Shown: positions 36,834 to 48,022, counted from the stretch's first letter. The stretch is DNA of 64,000 bases from Paracoccus alkenifer (GCF_900108405.1 NZ_FNXG01000001.1:248001-312000); one strand, 5' to 3'. The notes: generated by a model not told the origin, from the sequence alone. Made by a program: numbers and translations.

Positions 36834-36854
36834 ATGTCATGGCAGAGGGTTTGT

Positions 36855-37742
36855 TCAGGCGCCTTGCAGGGTCTTGGCGACCTCGGCGGCGAAGTCTTCC
36901 TCTTTCTTTTCGATGCCTTCGCCGACGGCGACGCGGGCGTAGCCCGTCACCTCAAGCCCCGCGTCGGCCGCGGCCTGCGCCACGGTGACGTCCGGGTTGA
37001 TGACGAATTTCTGGCCCAGCAGCGTGACTTCCTCGAAGAACTTCGACATGCGGCCGACGATCATCTTTTCGATCACCGCATCGGGCTTGCCGGATTCGCG
37101 GGCCTGCTCGGTCAGAACGGATTTTTCACGCTCGACCAGCGCCGGGTCCAGATCGGCCTCGGACAGCGACGCGGGCGAGGTCGCCGCGATATGCATCGCG
37201 ATCTGCTTGCCCAGTTCCTGCGCCTTGTCCACATCGCCCTTGAGCGCGACCAGCACGCCGATCTTGCCCATGCCGGGGGCGGCGGCGTTATGGACGTAGG
37301 ACACGACGTGATCGCCCTGCACCGCAACCATCCGGCGCAGCGTCATGTTTTCGCCGATGCGGGCGATGGCGTCGGTCAGCACTTCGCTGACCGGCTTGCC
37401 GTTCAGGGGCGCGGCGGCCAGTGCCTCGGTCGAATCGACCGACAGCGCGGTCTGGGCGATGTCGCCGACCATCGTCTGGAATTCGGCGTTCTTGCCGACA
37501 AAGTCGGTTTCCGAGTTCACCTCGACGGCGACGCCCTTGCCACCCTCGACGGCGACGGCGACCAGACCTTCGGCGGCGATACGACCGGATTTCTTGGCGG
37601 CTTTCGCCAGGCCCTTGGTGCGCAGCCAGTCGACCGCAGCTTCCATGTTGCCCGAGGTTTCCTGAAGCGCCTTCTTGGCGTCCATCATGCCGGCGCCGGT
37701 CGCTTCGCGCAGCTCTTTCACCATCGCAGCCGTGATAGCCAT
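36855..37742 (-). CDS. tsf: Translation elongation factor Ts
   Basis: Nucleotide exchange factor for EF-Tu. 295 residues starting [20 protein letters not shown]. The N-terminal domain [24 protein letters not shown] (about 23-46) and core region [19 protein letters not shown] (about 70-88) are typical. I prefer ATG 37742 over ATG 37748 because the GGAG ribosome site abuts the first ATG and is correctly spaced from the second. Follows rpsB after 78 bases. Confidence 0.97.
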   Translation of the reverse strand: MAITAAMVKELREATGAGMMDAKKALQETSGNMEAAVDWLRTKGLAKAAKKSGRIAAEGLVAVAVEGGKGVAVEVNSETDFVGKNAEFQTMVGDIAQTALSVDSTEALAAAPLNGKPVSEVLTDAIARIGENMTLRRMVAVQGDHVVSYVHNAAAPGMGKIGVLVALKGDVDKAQELGKQIAMHIAATSPASLSEADLDPALVEREKSVLTEQARESGKPDAVIEKMIVGRMSKFFEEVTLLGQKFVINPDVTVAQAAADAGLEVTGYARVAVGEGIEKKEEDFAAEVAKTLQGA

Positions 37743-37820
37743 GGTCATCTCCTTGCTTGAACGGGTCAGGCGGGGAATGCCCCCGCCTGCGTGTAATTGG
37801 TGCCTGCGGCCGGGTGGGGC

Positions 37821-38630
37821 TCAGGCGTCGACGGCGCTGGCCTGTTCCTCGGCGGCGGCGGCGGCCTCGTCTCCGGACAGATCGTCCAGCTCCTCGACCG
37901 GCAGCTCGGCCAGCGCGCCCAGATCGACGCCGGCGGCGCCCATCTGCGCGGTCATGCCGTCCAGCGCGGCACGGGCCACCAGGTCGCAATACAGCGCAAT
38001 CGCACGGGCCGCGTCGTCGTTGCCCGGGATCACATGCGCGATGCCCTTGGGCGAGCAGTTGGTATCCACGATCGCCACGACCGGGATGCCCAGCTTGTTG
38101 GCTTCCTGAACCGCGAGGTCTTCCTTGTTCACGTCGATCACGAACAGCAGGTCCGGCAGGCCGCCCATGTCGCGGATGCCGCCCAGGCTGGCCTGCAGCT
38201 TGGCCTGCTCGCGCTCCATCCCCAGGCGTTCCTTCTTGGTCAGCCCTTCGGCGCCGCCGGCCATCTGCTCGTCGATCTGCTTGAGCCGCTGGATCGACTG
38301 CGAAACAGTTTTCCAGTTGGTCAGCGTGCCGCCAAGCCAGCGGTGGTTCATGTAGAACTGCGCGGATTGTTCCGCGGCATCGGCCACGGCGCGCTGCGCC
38401 TGGCGCTTGGTGCCGACGAACAGCACCCGCCCGCCCCTGGCGACGGTATCGCGGATCACCTGCAGCGCCTGGTCCAGCAGCGGGACGGTCTGGGTCAGGT
38501 CGATGATATGGATGCCGTTGCGGTCGCCATAGATGTATTCAGCCATGCGCGGGTTCCAGCGCTGGGTCTGGTGGCCGTAGTGAACGCCAGCTTCAAGCAG
38601 CTGACGCATGGAGTATTCGGGAAGCGCCAT
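37821..38630 (-). CDS. rpsB: 30S ribosomal protein S2
   Basis: 269 residues starting [20 protein letters not shown], the canonical alphaproteobacterial S2 start. [46 protein letters not shown] and [20 protein letters not shown] follow. The C-terminal tail is acidic ([21 protein letters not shown]). ATG 38630 has GGAAAGG at 8-9 bases; the nearer ATG at 38636 is too close to it. Confidence 0.98.
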   Translation of the reverse strand: MALPEYSMRQLLEAGVHYGHQTQRWNPRMAEYIYGDRNGIHIIDLTQTVPLLDQALQVIRDTVARGGRVLFVGTKRQAQRAVADAAEQSAQFYMNHRWLGGTLTNWKTVSQSIQRLKQIDEQMAGGAEGLTKKERLGMEREQAKLQASLGGIRDMGGLPDLLFVIDVNKEDLAVQEANKLGIPVVAIVDTNCSPKGIAHVIPGNDDAARAIALYCDLVARAALDGMTAQMGAAGVDLGALAELPVEELDDLSGDEAAAAAEEQASAVDA

Positions 38631-38744
38631 GTCCATGTCCTTTCCGGTTTGCGCCTTGGGCAAGGGATCAGGGGTGGCCCCCAACCGGTGGACCTGAACG
38701 GATGTCTCCCGTCCAAGGCCCGCCCTTGCCTGTGAAGTGCGCGC

Positions 38745-38773
38745 GATATAGGCGCAATCGCCGCCGCTTGCAA
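38745..38773 (-). promoter_or_regulatory. Candidate sigma-70 promoter of rpsB-tsf
   Basis: On the minus strand TTGCAA (38773-38768) is separated by 17 bases from TATATC (38750-38745). Transcription would start near 38737 and leave a leader of about 107 bases before rpsB. Confidence 0.5.
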
Positions 38774-38865
38774 GTCCGGGCCTGCGCGCCCCCTGCCCCC
38801 CTGCCCTCTGTCCTGCGAGAATACGGCTTGCGGGCGGCGGGCGCTTGCCCTAAACGACCCGGACG

Positions 38866-38942
38866 GCACCCGTAGCTCAGCTGGATAGAGTGCTGCCCTC
38901 CGAAGGCAGAGGTCACAGGTTCGAATCCTGTCGGGTGCGCCA
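38866..38942 (+). tRNA. tRNA-Arg (anticodon CCG)
   Basis: A 77-base cloverleaf with encoded CCA. The acceptor stem GCACCCG pairs with CGGGTGC, the D-arm contains TAGCTCAGCTGGATAGAG, the anticodon stem CTGCC/GGCAG encloses loop CTCCGAA (anticodon CCG), and the T-arm is ACAGGTTCGAATCCTGT. The gene reads arginine CGG codons, which are common in this GC-rich genome. Confidence 0.97.
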
Positions 38943-39000
38943 TTTCCCTTGCAGATCAGTCGATTGCGGCCGGGAGCTCGCTGCCCGGGGGGTGCGATGA

Positions 39001-40437
39001 TCAGTCCTGTTCGAACTGGAAGATGGCGAGGCTTCTTTCGCGCTCATTCACCCGCAGGCGGCGATTGATGGGGGCGTGTGCGCGCGCGGCGCAGTCGTTG
39101 CGTTCGCAAAGATAGCAGTTCAGGCCGATGTCCACCGGCCGCAGCCGCCCCGGATCCATGCCGTCGGCATAGACAAGCCGCGGCGCATAGGACACGTCGC
39201 AGCCCAGCCCGATCGCCAGTCTTTGCGCGGGCCGGCCATGGGTGCCGCCCGCCCGCGTCACCGTGCGCGCGATCGAGAAATAGCTGGCGCCCTCGGGCAT
39301 GCGGATGATCTGGGTCTGGACCTGATCGGGCGTCTCGAAAGCGGCGTGGATGTTCCACAGCGGACAGGTGCCGCCAAAGCGCGAAAACGGGAAGCGACCC
39401 GCGCTGAACCGCTTGGTCATGTTGCCCGCCCGATCCACCCGGACGAAAAAGAACGGGATGCCGCGTGCGCCCTGGCGTTGCAGGGTGGACATGCGATGCG
39501 CGACCTGTTCGAAGCTGGAGCCGAAGCGGTGGGACAAAAGTTCGATGTCGTAGCGGGTGGATTCGCAGGCGGCCAGAAACCGGCCATAGGGCATCAGCAG
39601 CGCGGCGGCAAAGTAGTTGGCAAGGCTGACCCGCATCAGCGAAACGGCCGCAGGATCGCTCAGCCGCGCCTCATCCACCAGCCGGGCCATCGCGCGTTCC
39701 TGTTCCAGCCGGGCCAGCAGCACGCCGATCTGAAAGCGCCGGCTGGACTGGCCCAGCAGCTCTGACAGCAGCAATTCCTTGCGATGCAGGTCGAAACGAC
39801 GCAGCTGCTCGCCCATGACCTCGGCAGGCAGGATGCGCACGCGGATGCCATGCGCGGCCAGCCGCGCGGTCAGCGCCACATGCGGCTCGTTGCGGTGCAG
39901 ACCCAGCTCGTCGGCCAGCGCCTCGGCCGCGCGGTCCAGCGCGTCGATATGGTTGCGCCGGTCGTAGAACCAGCCGCGCACCGCCTCGACCGGGCGCGAG
40001 GTTTCGGCCAGAACCTCGACCTTGTCGCGGTCGGTCATCGGGTTGTCGTCGGCCTGCGGGCGCAGCAGCATCTCGCGGTAGCGGTCGTGCAGGCGGACGA
40101 CCGCGGCGGCCAGCCGGGGCGAGGCTTGCAGCACGGCCTCGACCTCGGCCCGCGGCAAGCCGGCCAGATCAAAGGCCGGATCCTTCAGCGCCGCCCCGAA
40201 CCCGGCGGCCAGCTGGGCATCGGTCGTGGGCGCCAGTTCCGAGATGTTCAGGTCGTAAACCTCGGCCAGCTTCATCAAGAGCCGCGCCGAGGCCGGGCGC
40301 TGGTCGGATTCGATCAGCGTGATGTAGCTGGCCGACACCCCGAGTTCCGCCGCCATCTGCGCCTGGGTCAGGCCAAGCGAGGCGCGCAGCACGCGCAGCC
40401 GCTGACCGATGACAAGCTTTTCGACGCGCGGAGCCAT
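39001..40437 (-). CDS. ramB: RamB/ScfR-type regulator of acetate/glyoxylate metabolism
   Basis: 478 residues. The N-terminal XRE helix-turn-helix (IGQRLRVLRASLGLTQAQMAAELGVSASYITLIESDQRP, about 10-48) is followed by an ImmA/IrrE-like central region and the C-terminal short-chain-acyl-CoA-sensing domain (RAGNMTKRFSAGRFPFSRFGGTCPLWNIH, about 345-373) ending in a cysteine cluster CYLCERNDCAAR. It is divergent from aceB with possible operators between. RamB controls isocitrate lyase in Paracoccus denitrificans and mycobacteria, so control of aceB-aceA is the natural reading. About a third identical to the regulator at 54450 by eye. Confidence 0.87.
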   Translation of the reverse strand: MAPRVEKLVIGQRLRVLRASLGLTQAQMAAELGVSASYITLIESDQRPASARLLMKLAEVYDLNISELAPTTDAQLAAGFGAALKDPAFDLAGLPRAEVEAVLQASPRLAAAVVRLHDRYREMLLRPQADDNPMTDRDKVEVLAETSRPVEAVRGWFYDRRNHIDALDRAAEALADELGLHRNEPHVALTARLAAHGIRVRILPAEVMGEQLRRFDLHRKELLLSELLGQSSRRFQIGVLLARLEQERAMARLVDEARLSDPAAVSLMRVSLANYFAAALLMPYGRFLAACESTRYDIELLSHRFGSSFEQVAHRMSTLQRQGARGIPFFFVRVDRAGNMTKRFSAGRFPFSRFGGTCPLWNIHAAFETPDQVQTQIIRMPEGASYFSIARTVTRAGGTHGRPAQRLAIGLGCDVSYAPRLVYADGMDPGRLRPVDIGLNCYLCERNDCAARAHAPINRRLRVNERERSLAIFQFEQD

Positions 40438-40493
40438 GTGACAAAACCTTACAAAATGACAGGCGAAATCCGACAGGACTTACAGACACACCC

Positions 40494-40523
40494 TTTGCTG
40501 CAAGGATCATACTGCACATGCAG
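40494..40523. promoter_or_regulatory. Candidate RamB operator between ramB and aceB
   Basis: TTTGCTGCAA (40494-40503) holds the palindrome TTGC-T-GCAA, and CTGCACATGCAG (40512-40523) has perfect 5-base arms. RamB-type sites in other bacteria are built on TTTGCAAA-like cores, so the first is the better match. Assignment is by location and similarity only. Confidence 0.5.
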
Positions 40524-40568
40524 CATGACATTACTAGTGTGACATAAACCGAATCCCCGGAGGATGAC

Positions 40569-42191
40569 ATGCCGCTAGACCGCCCGTCCAACAGCCTGCC
40601 CCCGATCGTGCTGCAAAGCCCCCCCGACGCCGAGCGTGTCCTGACCGCCGAGGCGCTGGCTTTCCTTGCCGAGCTTCAGGCGCGGTTCGCGCAACGGCTC
40701 AACGCGCTGATGGTGGCCCGCCAGCGCCGGCAGGAACGCATCGACCGCGGCGAATTGCCCGATTACCTGCCCGAGACCAGAAATATCCGCCAGGGCACAT
40801 GGGAGGCCGCGCCCCTGCCCCCGGTCCTGCGCGACCGCCGGGTCGAGATTACCGGCCCGGTCGATCGCAAGATGATGATCAACGCGCTGAATTCGGGCGC
40901 CCGGGTCTTCATGGCGGATTTCGAGGATGCGACCGCGCCCAGTTTTGGCAACATCATCGCCGGCCACGTCAACATGCTGGACTATCGCGACGGCGTGCTG
41001 GAATTCGATGATGCGAAAACCGGCAAATCCTATCGCGTCGGCCCCGACCCGGCGCTGCTGATCATCCGCCCCCGCGGCCTGCACCTGCCCGAGGCGAATG
41101 TGCTGATCGGCGGCCAGCCGGTGTCGGCGGCGCTGTTCGACTTTGGCCTGACCATCTTTCATTGCGGCCGGGCGCTGGCGGCGACGGAACGCGGACCGTT
41201 CTATTACCTGCCCAAGCTGGAAAGCCATGACGAGGCGCGGCTGTGGAACGACATCTTCCTGTTCGCGCAGGAAAGCGTCGGGCTGGCGGCGGGCACGATC
41301 AAGGCCACCGTCCTGATCGAGACCCTGCCCGCCGCCTTTGAGATGGACGAGATCGTCTGGCAGCTGCGCGACCATATCGCCGGGCTGAACTGCGGTCGCT
41401 GGGATTACATATTCAGCTATATCAAGACGTTGCGCAACCATGGCGCCTATATCCTGCCCGACCGGGCCGAGGTGACGATGGACCGCGCCTTTCTGGCCGC
41501 CTATGCGGCGCGGCTGGTCAAGGTCTGCCACCGCCGCGGCATCCACGCCATGGGCGGGATGGCCGCACAGATCCCGGTCAAGGGCGACGCCGCCGCAAAC
41601 GAGGCCGCCTTTGCCCGCGTCCGCGCCGACAAGCTGCGCGAGGTGCAGCTGGGCCACGACGGCGCCTGGGTCGCGCATCCCGATCTGGTGCCGGTGGCGC
41701 GCGAGGTCTTTGACGCCGAGATGCCGGGCCTGAACCAGATCCGCAAGCCGCGGCAGGAATGGCGGGTCGAGCCGGCGATGCTGCTGAAACCGCACGAAGG
41801 CCGGATCACCGAGTCGGGCGTCAGGACCAATATCTCGGTCGCTATCGCGTATCTGGCCCAGTGGCTTTCGGGGCGCGGGGCGGTGCCGCTGGGCAACCTG
41901 ATGGAGGATGCCGCGACCGCCGAAATCAGCCGCGCGCAATTGTGGCAATGGCGGCGCCACGGCGCTGCGGTGGAACTGGACGGCGGCGGCGAGCGGCGGC
42001 TGACGGCCGAATGGCTGGGCGAGCTGGTGCAGGCCGAAATCGCGGCGATCCTGGAACGCCTTGGTCCGGGCGGCTTTCACCGCGGCCATTACGCCAGCGC
42101 CGCCCGCATCGTTCAAGAGGCGGTGATGGCCGAGGTGCTGCCCGATTTCATCACCGTGCCGGCCTATGACGTGCTGAACGCGCTCGACTGA
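40569..42191 (+). CDS. aceB: Malate synthase A
   Basis: Glyoxylate cycle enzyme condensing glyoxylate with acetyl-CoA to malate. 540 residues, the A-isoform length. Typical segments: VFMADFEDATAPSFGNIIAGHVN, IIRPRGLHLPEANVLIGG (catalytic arginine region), FYYLPKLESHDEARLWNDIF, IKATVLIETLPAAFEMDEI, LNCGRWDYIFSYIKTLRNH and GMAAQIPVKGD. It follows ramB divergently and starts with GGAGG-type ribosome site (CCGGAGGATGACATG). The stop TGA is immediately followed by the aceA leader. Confidence 0.97.
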   Translation: MPLDRPSNSLPPIVLQSPPDAERVLTAEALAFLAELQARFAQRLNALMVARQRRQERIDRGELPDYLPETRNIRQGTWEAAPLPPVLRDRRVEITGPVDRKMMINALNSGARVFMADFEDATAPSFGNIIAGHVNMLDYRDGVLEFDDAKTGKSYRVGPDPALLIIRPRGLHLPEANVLIGGQPVSAALFDFGLTIFHCGRALAATERGPFYYLPKLESHDEARLWNDIFLFAQESVGLAAGTIKATVLIETLPAAFEMDEIVWQLRDHIAGLNCGRWDYIFSYIKTLRNHGAYILPDRAEVTMDRAFLAAYAARLVKVCHRRGIHAMGGMAAQIPVKGDAAANEAAFARVRADKLREVQLGHDGAWVAHPDLVPVAREVFDAEMPGLNQIRKPRQEWRVEPAMLLKPHEGRITESGVRTNISVAIAYLAQWLSGRGAVPLGNLMEDAATAEISRAQLWQWRRHGAAVELDGGGERRLTAEWLGELVQAEIAAILERLGPGGFHRGHYASAARIVQEAVMAEVLPDFITVPAYDVLNALD

Positions 42192-42307
42192 TGGACCCGA
42201 TCCGCACGCTTTCTCCCTTTGGCGGGCCGCTGCCGGCCGAAAGCTTTCCCTCTGCCGCGCCCGCGAGCGGCGCGGCGCTCAACCCCGATCCCCGGAAAGG
42301 ACGATCC

Positions 42308-43915
42308 ATGACCCGCAAGACCTATGCAGAACTGCGCGCCGAGCTGTCCGCGCGCTACCCCTCTGGCCAGACGGCCGGCGGAGTCTCGGTCGACGACATC
42401 GTGCAGCTCAAGCTGCAAAACAGCTATGACACCCATCTGGACATCGCCCGCGACATGGCCGGCGTCATGCGCGCCGACATGGCGGCCTATGATGCGGATA
42501 CGTCGAAATTCACGCAAAGTCTGGGCTGCTGGTCGGGCTTTCACGCCCAGCAGATGATCAAGGCGGTCAAGCGGCTGCGCGGCACGACCAAGGGCACCTA
42601 TGTCTATCTGTCGGGCTGGATGGTCGCCGGGCTGCGCAACCGCTGGGGCCACCTGCCCGACCAGTCAATGCACGAAAAGACCGCGGTCGCCGACCTGATC
42701 GCGGAAATCTACACCTCGCTGCGGCAGGCCGACGAGGTGGCAATCAACGACCTGTTCAAGGCGTTGAAATCGGCCACGACCGAGGACGAACGGGCGCAGG
42801 TGATCGCCGCGATCGACGGTTTTGAATCCCATGTCGTACCGATCATCGCCGACATCGACGCGGGTTTCGGCAACGAACATGCGACCTATCTGCTGGCCAA
42901 GGAACTGATCAAGGCCGGGGCCTGCTGCCTGCAAATCGAAAATCAGGTCTCGGACGCCAAGCAATGCGGCCACCAGGACGGCAAGGTCACCGTCCCGCGC
43001 GAGGATTTCATCGAAAAGCTGCGCGCCTGCCGGCTGGCGTTCGAGGAACTGGGCGTGGACGATGGGGTGATCGTCGCGCGCACCGATTCACTGGGCGCCG
43101 GACTGACCCAGAAGATTCCGGTTTCGCAGGCCCCGGGCGATCTGGCGGCGGAATACATCAAATGGCTCAGGACCGAGCCGATCTCGGACGCCAACCCGAT
43201 GGCCGAGGGCGAGTTGGCGATCTTCCAGAACGGCCAGTTCGCCAAGCCCGTCCGCCTGGCCAACGGGTTGTTCCCGTTCAAGGAAAACACCGGCCGCGCG
43301 CGGGTGATCGAGGATTGCATCGCCAGCCTGAAACATGGCGGCGCCGATCTGCTGTGGATCGAGACCGACACGCCGAATGTCGATGAAATCGCCGGCATGG
43401 TCGCGGAAATCCGCAAGGAAGTGCCGGATGCCAAGCTGACCTATAACAACTCGCCCAGCTTCAACTGGACGCTGAACCTGCGAAATCAGGTGCGCGCACA
43501 ATGGCTGGCCGAGGGGCGGATCGCGGCGGCGGACTATCCCGAGGGCGTGGATCTGATGAAGGCTGATTACGACGCGACCGAATTGGGCCTTGAGGCCGAT
43601 GCCCGACTGCAACGGTTCCAGACCGATATCTCGGCCCGCGCCGGCGTGTTCCACAACCTGATCACGCTGCCGACATTCCATCTGACTGCCAAATCGGTGG
43701 ATGAATTGTCGCGCGGCTATTTCGGCGACGAAAAAATGCTGGCCTATGTCAAGACGGTCCAGCGCGAGGAAATCCGCCGCGGTATTTCGGCGGTCAAGCA
43801 CCAGCACGAAGTCGGCTCGGATCTGGGCGACACGTTCAAGGAAATGGTTTCGGGCGAACGCGCGCTGAAAGCGGGTGGCACGGCCAATACAATGAACCAG
43901 TTCGCCGCCGAGTAA
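42308..43915 (+). CDS. aceA: Isocitrate lyase, long-form
   Basis: Cleaves isocitrate to succinate and glyoxylate. 535 residues from ATG 42308, the long isocitrate lyase subfamily seen in Pseudomonas aeruginosa and betaproteobacteria rather than the 430-residue enterobacterial form. The signature is KQCGHQDGKVTVPRE (about 218-232) with the catalytic cysteine; IADIDAGFGNEHATYLLAKELI and VIVARTDSLGAGLTQKIPVS are typical. It probably shares the aceB transcript (117-base gap). Followed by a strong terminator. Confidence 0.97.
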   Translation: MTRKTYAELRAELSARYPSGQTAGGVSVDDIVQLKLQNSYDTHLDIARDMAGVMRADMAAYDADTSKFTQSLGCWSGFHAQQMIKAVKRLRGTTKGTYVYLSGWMVAGLRNRWGHLPDQSMHEKTAVADLIAEIYTSLRQADEVAINDLFKALKSATTEDERAQVIAAIDGFESHVVPIIADIDAGFGNEHATYLLAKELIKAGACCLQIENQVSDAKQCGHQDGKVTVPREDFIEKLRACRLAFEELGVDDGVIVARTDSLGAGLTQKIPVSQAPGDLAAEYIKWLRTEPISDANPMAEGELAIFQNGQFAKPVRLANGLFPFKENTGRARVIEDCIASLKHGGADLLWIETDTPNVDEIAGMVAEIRKEVPDAKLTYNNSPSFNWTLNLRNQVRAQWLAEGRIAAADYPEGVDLMKADYDATELGLEADARLQRFQTDISARAGVFHNLITLPTFHLTAKSVDELSRGYFGDEKMLAYVKTVQREEIRRGISAVKHQHEVGSDLGDTFKEMVSGERALKAGGTANTMNQFAAE

Positions 43916-43971
43916 CCCCGATCTGCCGGCCACGCCCGCTTTGGGTGGATTCGGTCTGATAGGCCGGCAGT

Positions 43972-44007
43972 GCCGCCCCTTTCCACTCGAAAGGGGCGGC
44001 GTCTTTT

Positions 44008-44008
<1 letters not shown>
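43972..44008 (+). terminator. Intrinsic terminator of aceB-aceA
   Basis: GCCGCCCCTTT-CCACTCG-AAAGGGGCGGC (43972-44000) followed by GTCTTTTT is a near-perfect 11-bp stem with a U-tract. It directly abuts the 3' end of nrdF on the other strand. Confidence 0.92.
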
Positions 44009-44988
<980 letters not shown>

Positions 44989-47124
44989 TCAAAGCGAACA
45001 GGAAACGCAGCCTTCGACCTCGGTCCCCTCAAGGGCCATCTGGCGCAGGCGGATATAATAGATCGTCTTGATTCCCTTGCGCCAGGCGTGGATCTGGGCG
45101 CGGTTGATGTCGCGGGTGGTGGCCTCGGCAGGAAAGAACAAAGTCAGCGACAATCCCTGATCGACATGTTCGGTCGCGGCGGCATAGGTGTCGATGATCG
45201 CCTCTGGTCCGATCTCATAAGCGTCCCGATAATATTCCAGATTGTCGTTGGTCATGAAGGCAGCGGGGTAATAGACCCGGCCGATCTTGCCCTCTTTGCG
45301 GATTTCAACCTTGGAAACAATCGGATGGATCGAGGATGTCGAGTTGTTGATATAGCTGATCGAGCCAGTCGGCGGCACCGCTTGCAGATTGCGGTTATAA
45401 AGCCCGTGGGCCATCACCAGATCACGCAGCTTTGCCCAATCCTCGCGTGTAGGCAGGGCAAAATCCTGGAACACGGCCTTGACCACATCCGATTCCGGCA
45501 GCCAGTCGCGGGTGATGTATTTGTCAAAGAACGAGCCGTCGGCATATTTTGATTCCTCGAACCCCTTGAAGCTGCCACCGCGTTCCTGCGCAATCAGGTT
45601 CGAGGCCCGGATTGCGTGATAGGCAATGGCTGCAAAATAGATCGAGGTAAATTCGATTCCTTCGGCACTGCCGTAATGGATCCGCTCGCGTGCCAGAAAC
45701 CCGTGCAGGTTCATCTGGCCCAGTCCGATCGCGTGACTTTCGTCATTTCCCCGACGGATCGAAGGCACGGAATCGATCGCGGACATATCCGAAACCGCCG
45801 TCAAGGCACGCACGGCGATTTCCACCGTGCCGCCTAAATCCGGCCCATCCATCGCCGCCGCGATATTCAGTGAACCGAGGTTGCAGGAAATATCCGTGCC
45901 GAGATGATCATAGGACAGATCTTCGTGATAGGTGCTGGCCTCATTCACTTGCAGGATTTCCGAACACAGGTTCGACATGGTGATGCGACCCTTGATCGGA
46001 TTGGCGCGGTTCACCGTATCCTCGAACATGATATAGGGATAGCCGGATTCAAACTGGATTTCCGCCAGCGTCTGGAAAAACGCGCGTGCGTTGATCTTGC
46101 GTTTCTTGATGCGCTTGTCATCGACCATCTCGTGATATTTCTCGGAAACCGAAATCTCCGAAAACGGCACCCCATAAACCTTTTGCACATCATGCGGGGA
46201 AAACAGATACATGTCCTTGTTTTCCTTGGCGAGATCAAAGGTGATGTCGGGCACCACCACGCCAAGCGACAGCGTCTTGATGCGGATCTTTTCATCGGCG
46301 TTTTCACGTTTCGTATCCAGGAAACGCAAGACATCCGGATGATGGGCATTCAGATAGACCGCGCCCGCCCCCTGCCGTGCGCCAAGCTGGTTGGCGTAGC
46401 TGAAAGAATCTTCAAGCAGCTTCATCACCGGAATGACGCCAGAGGACTGGTTTTCGATTCCCTTGATCGGCGCGCCGGCTTCGCGCAGGTTGGTCAGCAT
46501 CAGGGCAACGCCACCGCCGCGTTTCGACAGCTGCAACGACGAATTGATGGCGCGGCCGATGGATTCCATGTTATCCTCGATCCGCAGCAGGAAACAGGAA
46601 ATCAATTCGCCTCGCGATTTCTTGCCCGCATTCAGGAACGTCGGCGTCGCCGGCTGAAATCGGCCCGAGATGATTTCATCCATCAGCCGCAGGGCCAGAT
46701 TCTCATCCCCTTGCGCCAGCGCCAGCGCGACCATGACCACGCGATCCTCATAGCGTTCCAGATAGCGCTGCCCATCACGGGTTTTCAACGTGTAGCTGGT
46801 GTAATACTTGAATGCGCCAAGAAAGGTCGGGAAACGGAACTTGCGCTTATAAGCCTCATCCCAGATCCTTCGCTGGAAGTTGCGGGAATACTGGTCGAGA
46901 ACCTCGGATTCGTAATATCCCTCTTCCAGCAGATACCCCAGTTTTTCGTCGAGACTGTGAAAGAAAACCGTGTTCTGGTTGACATGTTGCAGAAAATACT
47001 GCCGCGCCGCTAGACGGTCGGCATCAAAGCGGATGCGCCCTTCGGAATCATAAAGATTCAGCATTGCATTCAGGGCGTGATAATCCAGCCCCTGCATGTC
47101 CTTGGCTATGCCGTCGTCAAGCAT
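44989..47124 (-). CDS. nrdE: Class Ib ribonucleotide reductase, alpha subunit
   Basis: 711 residues. Active-site cysteine region [41 protein letters not shown] (about 170-210), [13 protein letters not shown] and the Tyr/Glu core are present; the C-terminus [13 protein letters not shown] has the redox cysteine pair reduced by NrdH. No N-terminal ATP-cone, as expected for class Ib. Overlaps nrdI by 19 bases. GC of this gene is near 50-55%, far below neighbouring genes. Confidence 0.97.
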   Translation of the reverse strand: MLDDGIAKDMQGLDYHALNAMLNLYDSEGRIRFDADRLAARQYFLQHVNQNTVFFHSLDEKLGYLLEEGYYESEVLDQYSRNFQRRIWDEAYKRKFRFPTFLGAFKYYTSYTLKTRDGQRYLERYEDRVVMVALALAQGDENLALRLMDEIISGRFQPATPTFLNAGKKSRGELISCFLLRIEDNMESIGRAINSSLQLSKRGGGVALMLTNLREAGAPIKGIENQSSGVIPVMKLLEDSFSYANQLGARQGAGAVYLNAHHPDVLRFLDTKRENADEKIRIKTLSLGVVVPDITFDLAKENKDMYLFSPHDVQKVYGVPFSEISVSEKYHEMVDDKRIKKRKINARAFFQTLAEIQFESGYPYIMFEDTVNRANPIKGRITMSNLCSEILQVNEASTYHEDLSYDHLGTDISCNLGSLNIAAAMDGPDLGGTVEIAVRALTAVSDMSAIDSVPSIRRGNDESHAIGLGQMNLHGFLARERIHYGSAEGIEFTSIYFAAIAYHAIRASNLIAQERGGSFKGFEESKYADGSFFDKYITRDWLPESDVVKAVFQDFALPTREDWAKLRDLVMAHGLYNRNLQAVPPTGSISYINNSTSSIHPIVSKVEIRKEGKIGRVYYPAAFMTNDNLEYYRDAYEIGPEAIIDTYAAATEHVDQGLSLTLFFPAEATTRDINRAQIHAWRKGIKTIYYIRLRQMALEGTEVEGCVSCSL

Positions 47125-47522
47125 TCGGTCCCCCAGAATTCAGCAAGTCCCGCGCGCACGCGGTCAATATCGGTGTCGGTGCCGGCCAGTTCGAACTTGT
47201 AAAGAACCGGAACAGCGCATTTTTCGGAAATGATCCGGGCCGAAAGCCCATACATCCGGCCGAAATTACGATTGCCCGTGCCGATCACCCCCCGGATCCA
47301 TTTGCGCCGCATCGGATCGTTCAGAAAACGGATCACGGATTTCGGCACTGCTCCGCGCCCCTCGCCATCGGCATAGGTGGGGCAGATCAGCACAAAGGGG
47401 CGCCGGGGCTGCGGCATCGGGCCGTCGCCCCGCATCGGCAGGCGCGCCGCCGGCAATCCCAGCCGCGCGACAAACCGTGCGGTATTGCCCGTCGCCGAAG
47501 AAAAATAGATGATCTCGGGCAT
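47106..47522 (-). CDS. nrdI: NrdI flavodoxin-like protein
   Basis: 138 residues. Flavodoxin-like protein that supplies oxidant for assembling the manganese-tyrosyl cofactor of NrdF. FMN-binding opening [19 protein letters not shown] (about 4-22), and [39 protein letters not shown] 47522 chosen by family N-terminus; an upstream extension is unrelated. Five bases behind nrdH. Confidence 0.96.
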   Translation of the reverse strand: MPEIIYFSSATGNTARFVARLGLPAARLPMRGDGPMPQPRRPFVLICPTYADGEGRGAVPKSVIRFLNDPMRRKWIRGVIGTGNRNFGRMYGLSARIISEKCAVPVLYKFELAGTDTDIDRVRAGLAEFWGTECLTTA

Positions 47523-47527
47523 GGACG

Positions 47528-47749
47528 TCAGGCCAGCTGGCCGATCATGTCGGGGCGGAAACCCGCCCAATGCGCCTCGCCCGCGACCACCACCGGCGCC
47601 TGCCGATAGCCGAGCGAGGTCACCATCTCTAACGCCGCCGAGTCCTCGGTCAGGTCGATCACGCTATAGTCGATGCCGCGGGCGTCCAGCGCGCGGGTGG
47701 TCGCCGTGCACTGCACGCAGGCGGGTTTGGAATAGACGGTGATGGTCAT
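47528..47749 (-). CDS. nrdH: NrdH redoxin
   Basis: 73 residues, glutaredoxin-like electron donor for NrdE. It starts MTITVYSKPACVQCTATTRA with the CVQC redox pair (about 11-14) and ends GFRPDMIGQLA, the usual NrdH C-terminus. First gene of nrdHIEF; its leader contains a cobalamin riboswitch. Confidence 0.96.
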   Translation of the reverse strand: MTITVYSKPACVQCTATTRALDARGIDYSVIDLTEDSAALEMVTSLGYRQAPVVVAGEAHWAGFRPDMIGQLA

Positions 47750-47793
47750 GCCTGTGGCCCTTGATCTATCTGATGGCAGGCCAAGGCACGTCG

Positions 47794-47836
47794 GGCGGGC
47801 CGCGGGGCCACCCGTGATCACGCACCCCGCGCCCGC
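47794..47836 (-). promoter_or_regulatory. Probable expression-platform hairpin of the nrdH leader
   Basis: GGCGGGC-GCGGGG and CCCCGC-G-GCCCGCC form a 13-bp stem with one bulge, lying between riboswitch and nrdH start. No U-tract follows, so a translational or Rho-type mechanism is more likely than intrinsic termination. Function is inferred from position. Confidence 0.5.
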
Positions 47837-47854
47837 CGCACGGTTTCGTCTCGA

Positions 47855-48022
47855 CGTCGTGGCAGGTCTCCTGGCTTGTGGGTCACAGCTGCTGCCGGCC
47901 TTCCCGGGGTCTCTCCCCAGTGGTTTTCCGGCTTTGCTCGCCACTTACAGTTGCGGGGGCAGCGCCGGCATCGCACCGGCTTCCCTTTTCACCTTCGAGT
48001 CGCCCCGAAGGAACCATGACAC
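47855..48022 (-). ncRNA. Cobalamin riboswitch upstream of nrdHIEF
   Basis: Read on the minus strand it contains the hallmark pieces in order: a helix with CCTTCG...CGAAGG, GTGAAAAGGGAAGC, GGTGCGATGCCGGCGCTGCC, the B12-box CCCCGCAACTGTAAGTGG, and near the 3' end AGCCAGGAGACCTGCCAC. Together these make a standard AdoCbl riboswitch aptamer. It sits in the 5' leader of nrdHIEF, predicting that B12 turns this B12-independent ribonucleotide reductase off. This is established logic in organisms that also have NrdJ. Confidence 0.95.

Larger units (their letters stand above)
36570..36854. other. Region between pqqA and tsf
   Basis: 285 bases without a gene. It must hold the pqqA promoter (36590-36690 on the minus strand), a dispersed element copy and the tsf terminator hairpin. 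A plus-strand frame through it is a GC-driven shadow. Confidence 0.45.

Noticed and set aside
38866..38942. tRNA as an integration site with attached mobile element
   Set aside because: No repeat of the tRNA 3' end and no integrase nearby; flanking genes are ordinary.
42191..42307. Extension of isocitrate lyase to ATG 42191
   Set aside because: The 39 extra residues (Pro/Ala-rich) are absent from the family; ATG 42308 is preceded by GGAAAGGACG.
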